Positions 1-10,431 of a stretch of DNA of 64,000 bases are shown piece after piece. The position numbers and the translations under genes are program-made. This DNA is from Chenopodium formosanum. Lineage: Eukaryota; Streptophyta; Magnoliopsida; Caryophyllales; Amaranthaceae. The stretch is from positions 74,508,402 through 74,572,401 of the forward strand of contig CM044871.1 in the NCBI GenBank assembly GCA_024500155.1, read 5' to 3'. Under the pieces are notes generated by a model that made no database searches, had not been told where the DNA came from, and saw nothing but the letters and a program-made list of their open reading frames with translations. Position 1 is the stretch's first letter; each line of letters starts with the position of its first letter.

Positions 1-1135
1 AACTAATCTTTTGCATACAAAATTCCGCATTCATTAGATCTAGAAACACCTAGCCATATTCGAAGTTGCCTTCGCCCTAGACGTGAAAGGTTTAATTTCT
101 GAGGGTTTGGTCCCAAATCTCTATTTCAATTATTTAATTTAATTGTTTGATTATTATTTTCCTTGAATTTACTGACGTGTGTATTTTGTTATTAGAATGA
201 AGTACGAGGCATCAAAGTAAGTGCTTTAATGGTTTTAATTGATATTATGATGTAGAAATCATGTTTAAATTGTTATTATGATATTCCTAGTATCATGTCT
301 AGGGTAATGTTAATATTAAATATGATTGCTATGATGCCTTTTATTCTCTTCCTAATATTTATGATTGTTAGTATCATGTTAGGGTTAAAGATTTGATTTT
401 TATTGCTTAGTGACATGCTAGGGTTTGTTATTAATCTTGTTAGTATCATGCCTAGGATCTTGCTATTATTATGCTTTAATATTAACATGAACATGATTAT
501 GATTATAATTGTTATAATTTATGATGATTATGAATAATATTGTTATTATTATTCTGATGATGATTATTTTATCTATGATGATATTATTATTATTAACATT
601 ATGATTATTATGTTGCTTGATTATATTTATTGTTATTGCTTGATCACACCTTTTATGCATGTTTAAAGGGAATTTGTACTTGTAATCACGCTTAATAAGA
701 TAATTAATAATCTTGTTAGGTTTAATGTGATTATAATTCAAGTGATCGCCAATAATAGTTTTGTTTCTGCATTAAATTCAACCAACATAGATAAACAGGT
801 TTAGGATTAATCCTATTGATTGCGTGTTAATTAGAAAGCGCACATGAATACGATCAGAATAAAGTAGAGGCCTATTATTAGGGCAGGTTCAATCTCTTTT
901 AGGTTGGATTTGTACCTTCATCCCCGAACCCTTATTTGGTTCAAGACCTTATGGAGTTAACGATCTCTTGGATCGTTAGGGGGTGTAACCTTCATCCCAT
1001 GAACGGTTTACAAGTTCCTAAAACTTGTTGGCGACTCTTTGCTCTATCTTCTTCCCTTTTGGACGCCACCGTACTTTAGTGTATGATCACAGTGGGGTTC
1101 AAGCTAGGGGTTTAACGCTTGAAATATTCCCTACA
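1..1135 (+). mobile_element. 3' part of a Tat-family LTR, cut by the window edge
   Basis: The stretch matches, in the same order, the later part of the LTR found at 5894-7809 (starting near its position 6727), including the blocks around 'gaagttgccttcgcccta', the 'tgatcacacctttta' block and the terminal 'gaaatattccctaca'. The first roughly 830 bp of this LTR must lie left of the window. It is either a solo LTR or the 3' LTR of another copy; no internal element sequence follows, so a solo LTR or a rightmost LTR is equally possible. Confidence 0.85.
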
Positions 1136-1357
1136 AGTTGACACCATTTGACTTTTACACTATTCGCACAACACGCTTTGACTAGCTTTTGTGGTTTATG
1201 GATACGATTAAGCATATTCATGTGGGATATTATTTGAATCGTTTCAATGTATATTTTATTAATATCTACTTTTAATAATTTTACTTATGTTGATAATTAG
1301 AGATATTAATTGTTAAAAACATGCGTTGACAAGCATGTTAATAAAAAGGTGTCAACT
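1136..1357. mobile_element. MITE (Stowaway-like) abutting the LTR end
   Basis: The segment is bounded by perfect 10-bp inverted repeats agttgacacc/ggtgtcaact, and its interior resembles the MITE at 46118-46372 (shared blocks 'gacttttacactattc' and 'catgtgggat'). The outermost part of the expected terminal repeat (ctccctccg type) is missing on the left, where the LTR ends exactly. This suggests that the LTR element landed inside the left terminal repeat. There is no coding capacity. Confidence 0.6.
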
Positions 1358-1561
1358 AAAAAAAAAAATCAGCGGATGTATTTTTACCTATATTCTCCAC
1401 TGCATATAATTTCTTTTGGTAATGTAGGATATTTAGATATACAATATCATTGATTTATACAATAGTATATTTTTTATAGTAATTTTATAATTAAATAGAT
1501 ATAAATGTTATATTAACTTTAATTTGCTACTCAAGATTTATATCAATACCGTACATTATGT

Positions 1562-1680
1562 TTTTTTTTTTTTTCGGTGTTCAGAGAGCCACAAGGGCAA
1601 GGTTGAGAATCGATTTCAAAATCTCCTCAAACCGGGAGGAAAACTCTAACCACTTGAGCTATTATTCCTCACTCTCACAT
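1562..1680 (-). repeat. tRNA-derived SINE remnant (probable)
   Basis: Read on the minus strand, this holds a box-A-like block (AGCTCAAGTGGTTAGAG), a degenerate box-B-like block (GAAATCGATTCTC) and a closing A-run (the T-run at 1561-1575 on the plus strand). The order is that of a tRNA-derived SINE. I could not find a convincing target-site duplication, so it may be an old or truncated copy. The rest of 1358-2163 is AT-rich DNA without a recognisable gene. Confidence 0.4.
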
Positions 1681-2163
1681 GCAACAATTTGTCTTAATTC
1701 TAAGTTTTATGATAGTTAAGATGTTAATAATTTAGTTTAAAAATTACCTTACTTGAATATTGAATCTTGTGAGCCTAATTTAGTCGATTCCAAAAAACAT
1801 CTGATTTGAAGTAGACCCAATAATCAAACTCAACCGAACTTAACCTAACCAAAGTCAACCGCACCATTTGGTTCATACTGTAGATTTTAACTAGTTTATA
1901 AACTTTATATTATTACAATATCAACAATCGACGTACATATTAAAAGAAAAGCTATAATTGACTTACTTTTGTTAGCTTTTGAGATATTTAGTGAATGGCT
2001 TGAAATGAGAGCAACTCTCAACCTTAATATATTTAGCATAACAAAAGATATAAGTGTAGAAACATTTTTATTGTAACAATGAAGAGAAATATAAGATCAT
2101 AATATAATTTGAGGAGATCTTTCATAGAAATATACATATATTAGAAACGTTATAACCAACAAA

Positions 2164-2421
2164 ATGAATACCATTTTCAAAGTAACCAAACCTTTGATGA
2201 TCTTGTTTTTGTTGCTAACTATTGTTTTAGTACAACACGGAAGTTGCAGTAGGGAGCAAAAGCTGAAGTTTGTTGAACATGAAGCTCAAAATGAGAAAGT
2301 AGTGCCAAAGGTCGAGACTAACCCTTTCGATGTTCATAGTTCTAAAATTCGATCTCCTCCATCTGATTCAGATAAGGAATGCAATCTTCCTATTTGTACA
2401 CACCACGGCAAAAAGCTATAA
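2164..2421 (+). CDS. Small secreted peptide precursor, possibly CTNIP/SCREW-like
   Basis: An 85-residue single-exon ORF. Residues about 1-28 form a signal peptide with a strongly hydrophobic core (LMILFLLLTIVLV) and a plausible cleavage site after GSC. The middle is charged and non-conserved-looking. The C-terminal 25 residues hold the only two cysteines of the mature part in the block ECNLPICTHHGKKL, preceded by a Ser/Pro-rich SPPSDSD stretch. This is the architecture of a secreted signalling-peptide precursor whose active part is at the C-terminus. The paired cysteines with N, P, I and T between or next to them recall the CTNIP/SCREW phytocytokines (ligands of the HSL3 receptor kinase), but this is from memory of the family and not proven. 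An alternative is an unrelated Cys-containing secreted peptide. The first ATG in frame is used; AT-rich upstream DNA gives no unambiguous TATA box. Confidence 0.65.
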   Translation: MNTIFKVTKPLMILFLLLTIVLVQHGSCSREQKLKFVEHEAQNEKVVPKVETNPFDVHSSKIRSPPSDSDKECNLPICTHHGKKL

Positions 2422-2809
2422 ATAATATACTTGCAAGAGTATCGCATAATTGAATAAAACAATTTTGCTAGAATTGCCGTGGGAACCTAATTAAAATTAG
2501 AGTTATTAGTTTAGCAAGATTTATTATATGTAACATTTTTGTAAAAGTATAAGTTATCATTTCTTTTATAAACTCATAGTAGTATACTAGAATATGATGA
2601 TGTAAAAATATTATTCAATATATATGATGTAAACATATTACAATCAGAAATTATATGAGATTTCATTATCAACCATTATTCGATCATTGGGTAAAATAAT
2701 GTCACACAAATAACAAATAAAAATAAAGTTCAAGTCGCATATATTAATCTATTAAAAAAAGTTCTTAAGTAGTGTATGCCAATTATAACACATTGATAGA
2801 TATACCAAC

Positions 2810-3800
2810 TGTCATGATCCGAGAGTTCTAACACCGGATTGTGCAGCGCGTTCTTGTCTTTTGGCGACAAACGCAGGCCTAGAGCGGAAAAGTTACGTGA
2901 GCACTCAAGGAAACACACGTAAACAACGAGTGCGGCGGTGCTTGTGATGGTCGATACTTCGAAGCCGGACCAACGACAACAAGGGTGTCTTTAAAGTTCT
3001 CTCGGTTTGGAGGGGATGCTTTAAAACAAGGCAAGCATAATATCTATAAAGGCTTAAATCTATTGGAAAAATTCATGTTGATTCCATGAATAATAATAGA
3101 CAAATCAAGAACTTCCCTAGAACAAATTCGAACACCATACTCGAATCAAAGACCTGTCCTCCTTCTGTTGTGATGTGGTTTGGAACCCACAGACTTAGAA
3201 ACGAAATAAGCACCACCTGTACAAGTTTTCCAGTGAAGCACACCCCCAAGTTTTCACAATGATCTTTGCAATTCGTATACCTGAATCAAAGCTTGGAATT
3301 GCTCAAGAACTACTCAGATCTAAAAAGGTAGGTTTGTGTTTATGTGTTTAGGGTTCAACGATAATAAAAATCGGTATCATCAATTTGGGGGCTTAAAGTA
3401 TATTTATATGAGAAGAAAGAATAGGAAATAACAAAGCTAAGAGCCTTTCACGCAAAGCCCACGAGCGGTGGAGCAATCGCTCGTGTACGAGCAAGCTCTC
3501 GCTCGGCTCTGTCGTAAGGCAATGTGAGCAGCGAGCTATAGCTCTCTCGCACGAGAGGCCGAGAGCTATCGTTTGCACCTGCTGCAAGCCACGCAAGCAC
3601 CCAAGCTATATAAGTATATAGCTCTGCCTTGTCGCAACCTATTTGCCTTGCGAGCTCTAGCTCTCTTGCTAATTCCTAATACACATCTAAAGAGTAACAA
3701 CACTCACTTAGCAACACTCCGATTTTCATTACAATTATTACAACTCCAACATAATCAACACACAAGTGTTAAAGCAATATGCAACGGGGGAGGGAGCGTT
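2810..3800. repeat. Unclassified repeat-like region with GC-rich palindromic core
   Basis: No gene is evident. The composition differs from the flanks, with many short inverted and direct copies of gagc/gctc words (gagctctagctctc, cgagagctatcg, tgcgagctc) between about 3460 and 3670. The beginning 'tgtcatgatccgagagtt' looks like an LTR start, but I found neither a matching end nor a target-site duplication. Possibly an LTR fragment or a decayed element. Short ORFs here are not supported. Confidence 0.3.
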
Positions 3801-4560
3801 ATTTAATTAGAACAATTATTATGCACATTTAATTTAAAAGTTATGCACATTTTATTCAAAAATTTTGCACATTAATGTTACTTTTATTTCCCCTTTGTTT
3901 ATCGTCGATGAACTCTCACTCTCTCTCTCTCTTCTCCACTAAAACATGTTTAGAGTTCTAACTTTTTAATTTTAGAGATGATTGAGAAAGTAATTGTGGC
4001 CATGAAAGACTTACAACCCCAATAGTAGCGAATCACTGACCTTAATTTATATAACAAATAGATTCGTCCAAAGTTTAACAATATGCACATTTAATTTAAA
4101 AGATGTGAACCTTTAATACAAAAGTTTTTCGCATTTATCTCAATAAATATGCACATATCATCAAAAATAATATATGCACAATTTTTAGAAGAATAATGCA
4201 TGTTTAGTTTAAAAATTATGCATTTGAGCTATGTTGGTTCGTGGACATGATTCACATGAACACGCTAATTTGAGACAGTCAATCAAGAAACTCCCAAATC
4301 TATTTTGATCTACAAATGAAAAAAACTTGATGATTAATTTGACTTTAGAATTTGTCACAGAGTTTATCAACCTGTAATTTTCTATGTTAAACAATACTTG
4401 TATTAATCGTATAATAATTAACTCAGAAATTCAAAGGTTTGAGGGAAGGGATGGGATTTTGGATGGAGTAAGAATGATGAGAAAGAGAGAAAAAGTGGGG
4501 TAAAAGTTGACCAGGGAGGAGAGAGATATTGGATCTTCTTTTGAACAAAAATGGGGAAGG
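3801..4560. other. AT-rich intergenic stretch, no gene seen
   Basis: Contains several scattered copies of the word 'tatgcacattt' and related forms between about 3820 and 4215, and a purine-rich patch around 4440-4560. Nothing codes convincingly. The right edge (gttat, 4561-4565) is the target site of the outer LTR element. Confidence 0.5.
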
Positions 4561-4565
4561 GTTAT

Positions 4566-5436
4566 TATTGTGCCTAAGTTTTTACTACAGGTTCAGATTT
4601 CTGCAGGTTGCTAGATCGCAGGTCATAGGTTGCTAGATTACAGGTTACAGATTGCTACATGATCAGCTACCTGGTTCCATGTATTAAACGAAATCAAACA
4701 AAGATATTTCAAAGGAATATACTAAGAAAATCCAAGTTTGAACGAAGTAAAAAATGTTATAAGCTTTCCTACAATCAAGAAGGAGATATTTCCCACTAGG
4801 AATAAGTCAATTGGAAATGTTAAATGTATCTGCACCACAAATAAGTCCACATTCGTTGAAGACCAAATCAAGGAGTCAAACTACTTCTCCTATTTTCATG
4901 GAGGACACTCCCACTATTCTCCAACTAACCAGCAGCAAAGAACAAGTCAAAAGGCAAAGGATAAACACAAAGAGAACATGGCATGAATCTCGGAGCTGAA
5001 CCTGACAGCTAACTCCTACTTTCAAGGAATCATCAAAGTAGCTGTTACAAGACTTCAAAATACTCCCCTATTATAAATAGGATGGAAGACCATTGCAAAA
5101 ACACAAGATACGAGCCCTAGGCATCATATTTCATAGGTATTAGCAATTAGTACTAAATTACAGATTCATTCATAGTCACAAAACAACCTGTATTGTACCT
5201 GTAATTTATTCTCAAACTAGTAGATTGGTGGACTCAACGCCACCCGCAGTTTTTACCCTTATTCCTGGGGTTTTCTGCGTCATCATCTTGTGTCTCTTCT
5301 TCCCCTTCCCCTTTGTTCATCTTTCATAGGTTATTCACCCCTATTCTTTGAACCTACGCTATCATTCATATCCTTATTAATCTAGTTGTTGACATATAGA
5401 ACCTGGTCGAATAGCGAGCAGATTTTGGCCAAAACA
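4566..5436 (+). repeat. 5' LTR of the outer element
   Basis: Starts tattgtgcctaag (TG mutated to TA) and ends gccaaaaca. Colinear with the 3' LTR over its whole 871 bp. Contains a TATA box at 5072-5079. Confidence 0.93.
5072..5079 (+). promoter_or_regulatory. TATA box in outer LTR (TATAAATA)
   Basis: The sequence cctattataaatagg lies about two thirds into the LTR, where a U3/R boundary is expected. The same words occur at the matching place of the 3' LTR (around 38210). It would drive element transcription toward gag. Confidence 0.6.
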
Positions 5437-5439
5437 GTT

Positions 5440-5457
5440 TGGCACCGTCTGTGGGGA
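5440..5457 (+). other. Primer binding site of the outer element
   Basis: TGGCACCGTCTGTGGGGA begins three bases after the end of the 5' LTR. This matches in position and pattern the tRNA-complementary primer sites of plant LTR elements. Which tRNA it pairs with cannot be decided here. Confidence 0.7.
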
Positions 5458-5488
5458 GGCAGTTAGATCAATTTGTCCATCCTTCATC

Positions 5489-5893
5489 ATGGTCAGAAAT
5501 CCCAATCCCAATCCCAATCCGAATATGAACGAACTAGTCGAGCAATTGCAGGAAGAATTGAGAGCCTCTTGGGAGCGGAATCAGAAGCTCCAGGCTGAGT
5601 ATCAAACAACCCTGGAGAAGTTTCAGGCCGAATCTAAAGCATCCTTGGAAAAGCTGACCAAAGAGCTTGAATATGTCAAGAGCAAGAAAAAAAGCGGGTC
5701 AGAACCAAGGATATCCCTGAATTCTTCCTTATTTCGTCCGATGAATTTGAAAGAGAAGATAGCAATCCCAAGAAGCCTGAGAAGGAGTCAGGTGAAGAGA
5801 CTAACTCTATGGCTGAGAGAGTAGCTGTTCTCAAAGCCGAAAATGATGAAGCTCTTGAGTCAGCTACCAGGTATGCCGAAGCCTGTGGCTTAT
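5489..5893 (+). pseudogene. gag of outer element, N-terminal part (interrupted)
   Basis: Begins MVRNPNPNPNPN and continues into a glutamate/lysine-rich coiled-coil-like stretch typical of the N-terminus of plant gypsy gag. Around 5695 the frame shifts: the open frame from the ATG ends at 5824, while another frame stays open to 5893 with an acidic, coiled-coil-like sequence. At 5893 the Tat element is inserted, and the rest of gag resumes at 36122. Besides this split, the frameshift already makes the gene defective. Confidence 0.7.
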
Positions 5894-6464
5894 TGTAGAC
5901 ACCCATTTGTGTCTCCCCAAAACCAAACTCGATGATGAGTACCTTTCACATCGAATCATAATCGAATGAAGTGAAAGTGTGAAAAGTCTAGTATTGCGGA
6001 TAGTTTTAATATCTTTTCTCTTCTCTCTGTTTTTGAAAATCTATTTTAAGAAAACAGCCAATCCAGTTTGGTTGGTCCATGATATGGGTCCAATAGTAGT
6101 GTAGATGGATAGGGCTTGAAAAGAGCTTTCCGACGATATATTATAACCCCAATTTCGATGAATATTGAGGAAGTTATGGTCAAATTACTAAACTGGGCCC
6201 GGTTTGAGCCTTATATGCGGCCCAATGATCTAGGGGAGGGCCTAATATAGATTTATCATTCCTAATGCAATTAGGAATGGTTTTAGTCTTCTAGATTCTT
6301 CTAGAAGATTCTTTTCATTCCTAATTCAATTAGCATTGATAAATTTACTTTTGTTGACTTTTTAGAGTTTTAATCAGAATAAAAGAATGTTTTTGAGGAA
6401 AATACAATTTTATCCTCCTGTATGGTTAATTTTTATCTAATTGTAGAAAACGTCTTAGAAAGTT

Positions 6465-6560
6465 AATCAGCGCCAAGCGCCAGTCATTAGCCTCTGGCGC
6501 CTGGCGCTATCGTTAGTGCCTGGCGCTAATGTCAGCGTCTGGCGCTAACCTTGTTTTTGC
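6465..6560. repeat. GCGCC-palindrome cluster in LTR U3
   Basis: Several short cores of the type agcgcctggcgcta occur within ~95 bp, just upstream of the TATA box. The same words form clusters at 8105-8230, 8865-8975, 22125-22235, 24110-24235, 29235-29345 and in the other LTR copies (30722-30810; 34960-35075). Confidence 0.8.
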
Positions 6561-6607
6561 GCGTCAGAACTCTGTTTCGATTTTCTATCTTTTTGACTGA
6601 TTTTCTC

Positions 6608-6616
6608 TATAAATAG
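6608..6616 (+). promoter_or_regulatory. TATA box in Tat LTR (TATAAATAG)
   Basis: Lies in 'ttctctataaatagcc'. The same box is found in the 3' LTR and, on the minus strand, in the solo LTR at 31277-33318 (around 32300). A related TATATAAAT form occurs in the other solo LTR (around 34890). Confidence 0.65.
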
Positions 6617-7233
6617 CCTTCTAAAAACTCCGTTTGGAATCATCAGTTTTCATCAGTTTTCACCAATTCTCATCAAGAATCTCTTGATTACTCTCTCTCT
6701 CTCTTTTCTAAACCTACTCTTTTTCATACAAAAATCTGCATTCACAAGACCTAGAGACACCTAGCCAAATTCGAAGTTGCCTTCGCCCTAAACGTGAAAG
6801 GTTTTAATTTCTGAGGGTTTGGTCCCAAATCTCTCTTTTAACTATTTAATTTAATTCTTTGATTTTATTATTTTCCTTGAAGTTACTAACGTGTGTATTT
6901 TGTTATTAGAAAGAGATACGAGGCATCCAAGTAAATACTTTAATGGTTTTTATTGATGTTATTATGTAGAAATCATGCTTAGATAGTTATTTTGATTCCT
7001 AGTATCATGTCTAGGGTAACTTTAATATCAAGTATGATTAAAAGTATGATGCTTCCTATGTTCTTCCTAATATTTATGATTATTAGTATCATGTTAGGGT
7101 TAAAGCTTTGATTTTTAATGTTTAGTGACATGCTAGGGTTTGTTATTAATCTTGTTAGTATCATGCCTAGGATCTTGCTATTTTTATTATGCTTTAACAT
7201 GAATATTATGATTTTATGATGATGATGATGATG

Positions 7234-7236
7234 ATT

Positions 7237-7287
<51 letters not shown>

Positions 7288-7288
7288 G
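7234..7288 (+). repeat. (TTG)n microsatellite in 5' LTR
   Basis: A run of gtt/ttg triplets follows 'gatgatgatgatgatt'. The 3' LTR has (ATT)n at the corresponding place (33511-33591), and the solo LTR at 33639-35628 has (AAT)n on the plus strand at about 34226-34270. Confidence 0.9.
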
Positions 7289-7814
7289 CTTGATATTTAT
7301 TGTTATTGCTTGATCACACCTTTTATGTATGTCTAAAGGGAATTTGTACTTGTAATCACGCTTAATAAGATAATTAATAATCTTGTTTAGGGTCAATTTG
7401 ATTATAATTCAAGTGATCACTAATAATAGATTTGTTTGTGCATTAATATTCAACCAACATAGATTAAACAGGTTTAGGGTTAATCCTATTGATTGCATGT
7501 TAGTCAGAAAGCGCACATGAATACGTTTAGAATAAAGTAGAGGTCTATTATTAGGGAAGGTTCAATCTCTTTTAGGTTGGATTTGTATCTTCATCCCCGA
7601 ACTACCAGTCATGGTTCAAGACCTATTGGAGTTAACGATCTCTTGGATCGTTAAGGGGTGTAACCTTCACCTTATGAACGGTTTACAAGTTCCTAAAACT
7701 TGTTGGCGACTCTTTTGCTCTATCTTCTTTCCTTTTGGACGCCACTGTAATTTAGTGTATGATCACAGTGGGATTCAAGCTAGGGGTAATGCTTGAAATA
7801 TTCCCTACAGCTTT

Positions 7815-7832
7815 TGGCGACTCTGCTGGGGA
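7815..7832 (+). other. Primer binding site of the Tat element
   Basis: TGGCGACTCTGCTGGGGA starts five bases after the LTR end. It closely resembles the primer sites of Ogre/Tat elements, which are complementary to a tRNA-Arg 3' end; the exact tRNA would need a database match. Confidence 0.75.
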
Positions 7833-8104
7833 GGATTTCTATTTTAATTCCTGAAATTTATTTCGGCAATGATTTAGAATGAGTGGATGAGACTCGAAAA
7901 GTTCTAAGTATTTCATGTGCGTAATTTTGATTAACATTATTGTCATATGCATAAAAAAAAGATTTCATTGGAGAGACCATCTGTAATGAGTTAAAACATA
8001 GGATTTTTACACGTAGGAAATTTGAGGAATATCTTTCACAACTAGGGTCGAAATAACACTGCGCGAAATTGGAAAATTTTATCGAGCACATAAAACTGCT
8101 GAGG

Positions 8105-8230
8105 CATGTAGGAACTAGCGTCAGCGAACAGAGATTAGCGCCAGTATTTTGACGTTAGCGCCAGACGACAGCTCTGTCGCCAGGCGCTAAAGCCAAAAGC
8201 TGGCGCCAGCCTCTGTTTGCTGGCGCCTAG
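8105..8230. repeat. GCGCC-palindrome cluster 1 in leader
   Basis: Words such as tagcgtcagcg, agcgccag, gccaggcgctaa and ctggcgccag recur within 125 bp, on both strands because the core is self-complementary. Confidence 0.75.
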
Positions 8231-8864
8231 TTCTTCCAATACCGAGCCAGAAATATGCGTTCTAATTTCGACCAGTTTTTAGCATTTTTTGCTCGATCCT
8301 ACTTCCAGATTGAGTTTTTCTCACTTTTCTGAAACCCATATGTATTTTACATATGGACATAACCCCTTGGGAATTCATGCTCTATCTACCTGATTGAACG
8401 CTCTGAGCAACAAAGGGTACATCCGAGAATGTTTAATTCACCAAACCATGGAAGCGAGTTTTTTCTAAACTCGCGATGTCCCATCCACTCGCGCCAACCC
8501 TTCACGGTTAGGCTTCCGCACGGTGCATCAGGACAATTAACCATGGACCCTCTTTGACTAACCCATATCCCGAACTTTAGAGAACTAGAGCCATGGTTAG
8601 GTTGCAAACTCATTGCATCATATTGTGCCTACTTGACTAATTGTGCATTATTTGTTGTGCATACTCTATGTGTTTTTTTTCCTAACTGTTTCTTTGACTT
8701 GTGCTAAGATTAAATAAATTAATGACTAAAAGAACTTTGCCTAATTAATTAATTAATTAATCAAATTGAGTAAATAAAGTCTAATATTTTAATTAGAGTT
8801 GACTTAGTACGAGTTTAGGTATACCCCTGTTGAGAAATAATACCGAAGGCAGTTTCAGAACGAC

Positions 8865-8975
8865 GCTCCAGCTATGGCGCCAAAGTTTGAACTGTAGCGC
8901 CACTCTGTGGAGTGTAGCGCCTGGCGACAATCTTGTCGTCTGGTGCTACACCGCAAAGAGAGGTGCCAGTCCTGT
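8865..8975. repeat. GCGCC-palindrome cluster 2 in leader
   Basis: Contains tatggcgcca, gtagcgccac, gtagcgcctggcgaca and tggtgctaca in close succession. Confidence 0.7.
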
Positions 8976-9535
8976 TGTTTTGACGACAATTCGGTTTATT
9001 GCTTGAGTCATCACTTTGTGTTCAATTTGCTAATTAATTCGGTTAAATTTTATTGTTAATAATGCCTTGTTAAGTCATTAATTGATTCTAGGCACTAAGT
9101 CCCATGGTCTTACACAAAAGTCCAAGCATGTCACTTACACTCACCACATAACGCACACACCAATACATACTTTGACCATGTCTGAGAAAGTCTTGTAGGC
9201 GCGTTTTTTTCGTCATTTTTTTAGGGGGGTAAGTCAAATATTAATCTTCCAATTTAAATCCCTTGATTAAATACCATACTTGATTCCTAAAAATATATAA
9301 AAAAAATATATACCTTATTTTTGCCTTATTTTTGCCAAAAATATGAACCTATTTTTACTTTTCCTCTTTAAAACCGTAAAGTCAAGGTTGATTCGAGTCA
9401 AATAATTAAAACAAAAATGGTTTAAATTACAGCGCGTGGTCAAGAAAAGAAGGGCGGTTAATCAAAGACAATCTTTTTGTACAAGTCCAACTTTTCGACA
9501 AACCCATCGCTCGTAAGAGGAAAGCTAGGACAGTA

Positions 9536-10426
9536 ATGGCAACACAAGAAGAAGTCAATGAGCTCAGGAACCAACTGGTTACCGTGACTGAGGCATTAAA
9601 GATTCTAACCCTCAAGATCGATGATCCCGTGAAACAACAACAGATGGACCTCATGCAAGAGAGTCTGAGCAAGCTATCTAGCGACTACAAGTTTCAAGGG
9701 ATTAGCTCACAAGGGGTCTCGGTGGACAAGGATCTTCTTCCGCAGAAGTTCAATGCCAACGACATCCCGAAATTCAAAGCAACTGATAACCCTTATTTTC
9801 ATTTAAGAGCCTTCGAAACAATAATGAGTATTAAGGGTATCGACAAGAAAGTGTTCCCCTCTTTGTTCTCACTATCTCTCGAAATCGTTTGCCAGCAATG
9901 GTTCTTTTCTCTCGAGAAAGAAAAAACCTCGAATTGGGAGTCCATAGCAAACGCTTTTGTTGATAGATACAAATGCAATATTCAAGTTGAGACCGACCAT
10001 AGGGAACTTGAAATCCTCAAGGAGAATGAGAATGAAGGCTTCACCTCCTTCTTTAACAAATGGAGAGAAACCTCAGCTAAGATGTTTGAGGTGCCCAGTG
10101 AAAAAGAGTCTGTAAGGTTATTCATCAAAAACCTTCAAGAAAAGTACTCCAAGCATCTCAAATATCAGAATAATCTCCATACCTTCAAGGCCGTCTACGA
10201 CATTGTAACTAATATTGAAGACGACCTGGCTAAGTTGAAAGCTGCCAACAATAACTCGAACAGTGGCTGGAAAGGCAAGAAGAACAACAATCCTTCTTCT
10301 TCCAAAACCACCCACTCAAACAATGTTAGCACTTTTAACCTAGGTGAAGTCCTTGCTATGAATAATCAAGGAGAAAAGAAACCATTTAGGAGGAACTTCA
10401 CTCCTATTGGCATGCAAGAGTTATGA
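9536..10426 (+). CDS. gag: Tat element gag (capsid part)
   Basis: 296 residues from an ATG preceded by a long leader. The N-terminus (residues 1-50) is predicted coiled coil (EEVNELRNQL). Residues about 75-210 correspond to the retrotransposon gag fold: the FHLRAFETIM block, a CQQWFFSLEK tryptophan block, WESIANAFVDRY, and FTSFFNKWRE. The C-terminal 60 residues are Ser/Asn/Lys-rich and would bind RNA. Compared with relatives, the frame is lost at about 10420: the open frame stops at TGA 10424-10426 while a second frame continues into the nucleocapsid part. The protein would form the virus-like particle of the element; here it is a truncated copy. Confidence 0.8.
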   Translation: MATQEEVNELRNQLVTVTEALKILTLKIDDPVKQQQMDLMQESLSKLSSDYKFQGISSQGVSVDKDLLPQKFNANDIPKFKATDNPYFHLRAFETIMSIKGIDKKVFPSLFSLSLEIVCQQWFFSLEKEKTSNWESIANAFVDRYKCNIQVETDHRELEILKENENEGFTSFFNKWRETSAKMFEVPSEKESVRLFIKNLQEKYSKHLKYQNNLHTFKAVYDIVTNIEDDLAKLKAANNNSNSGWKGKKNNNPSSSKTTHSNNVSTFNLGEVLAMNNQGEKKPFRRNFTPIGMQEL

Positions 10427-10431
10427 CACCG

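Larger units (their letters stand above)
5894..7809 (+). repeat. 5' LTR of the Tat element
   Basis: 1916 bp, TG...CA ends, with a TATA box at 6608-6616. A cluster of the GCGCCWGGCGC-type motif lies at about 6465-6560 and a (TTG)n microsatellite at about 7234-7288. In the first ~135 bases I count about six differences from the 3' LTR. Confidence 0.95.
7833..9535 (+). other. Long leader between primer site and gag
   Basis: About 1.7 kb without a convincing gene. Some Ogre elements have an extra ORF upstream of gag; I see none here. Two GCGCC-motif clusters lie at about 8105-8230 and 8865-8975. The part 8690-8830 is AT-rich with a (taat)n-like patch. Confidence 0.6.

Noticed and set aside
276..741. 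Asn/Ile-rich open frames on the minus strand
   Set aside because: They lie in AT-rich LTR sequence shared by all copies of the family without a conserved frame.
5489..5824. Host coiled-coil protein gene (MVRNPNPNPN...)
   Set aside because: Position just after LTR and primer site, and the continuation at 36122 with a gag domain, show it is retrotransposon gag.
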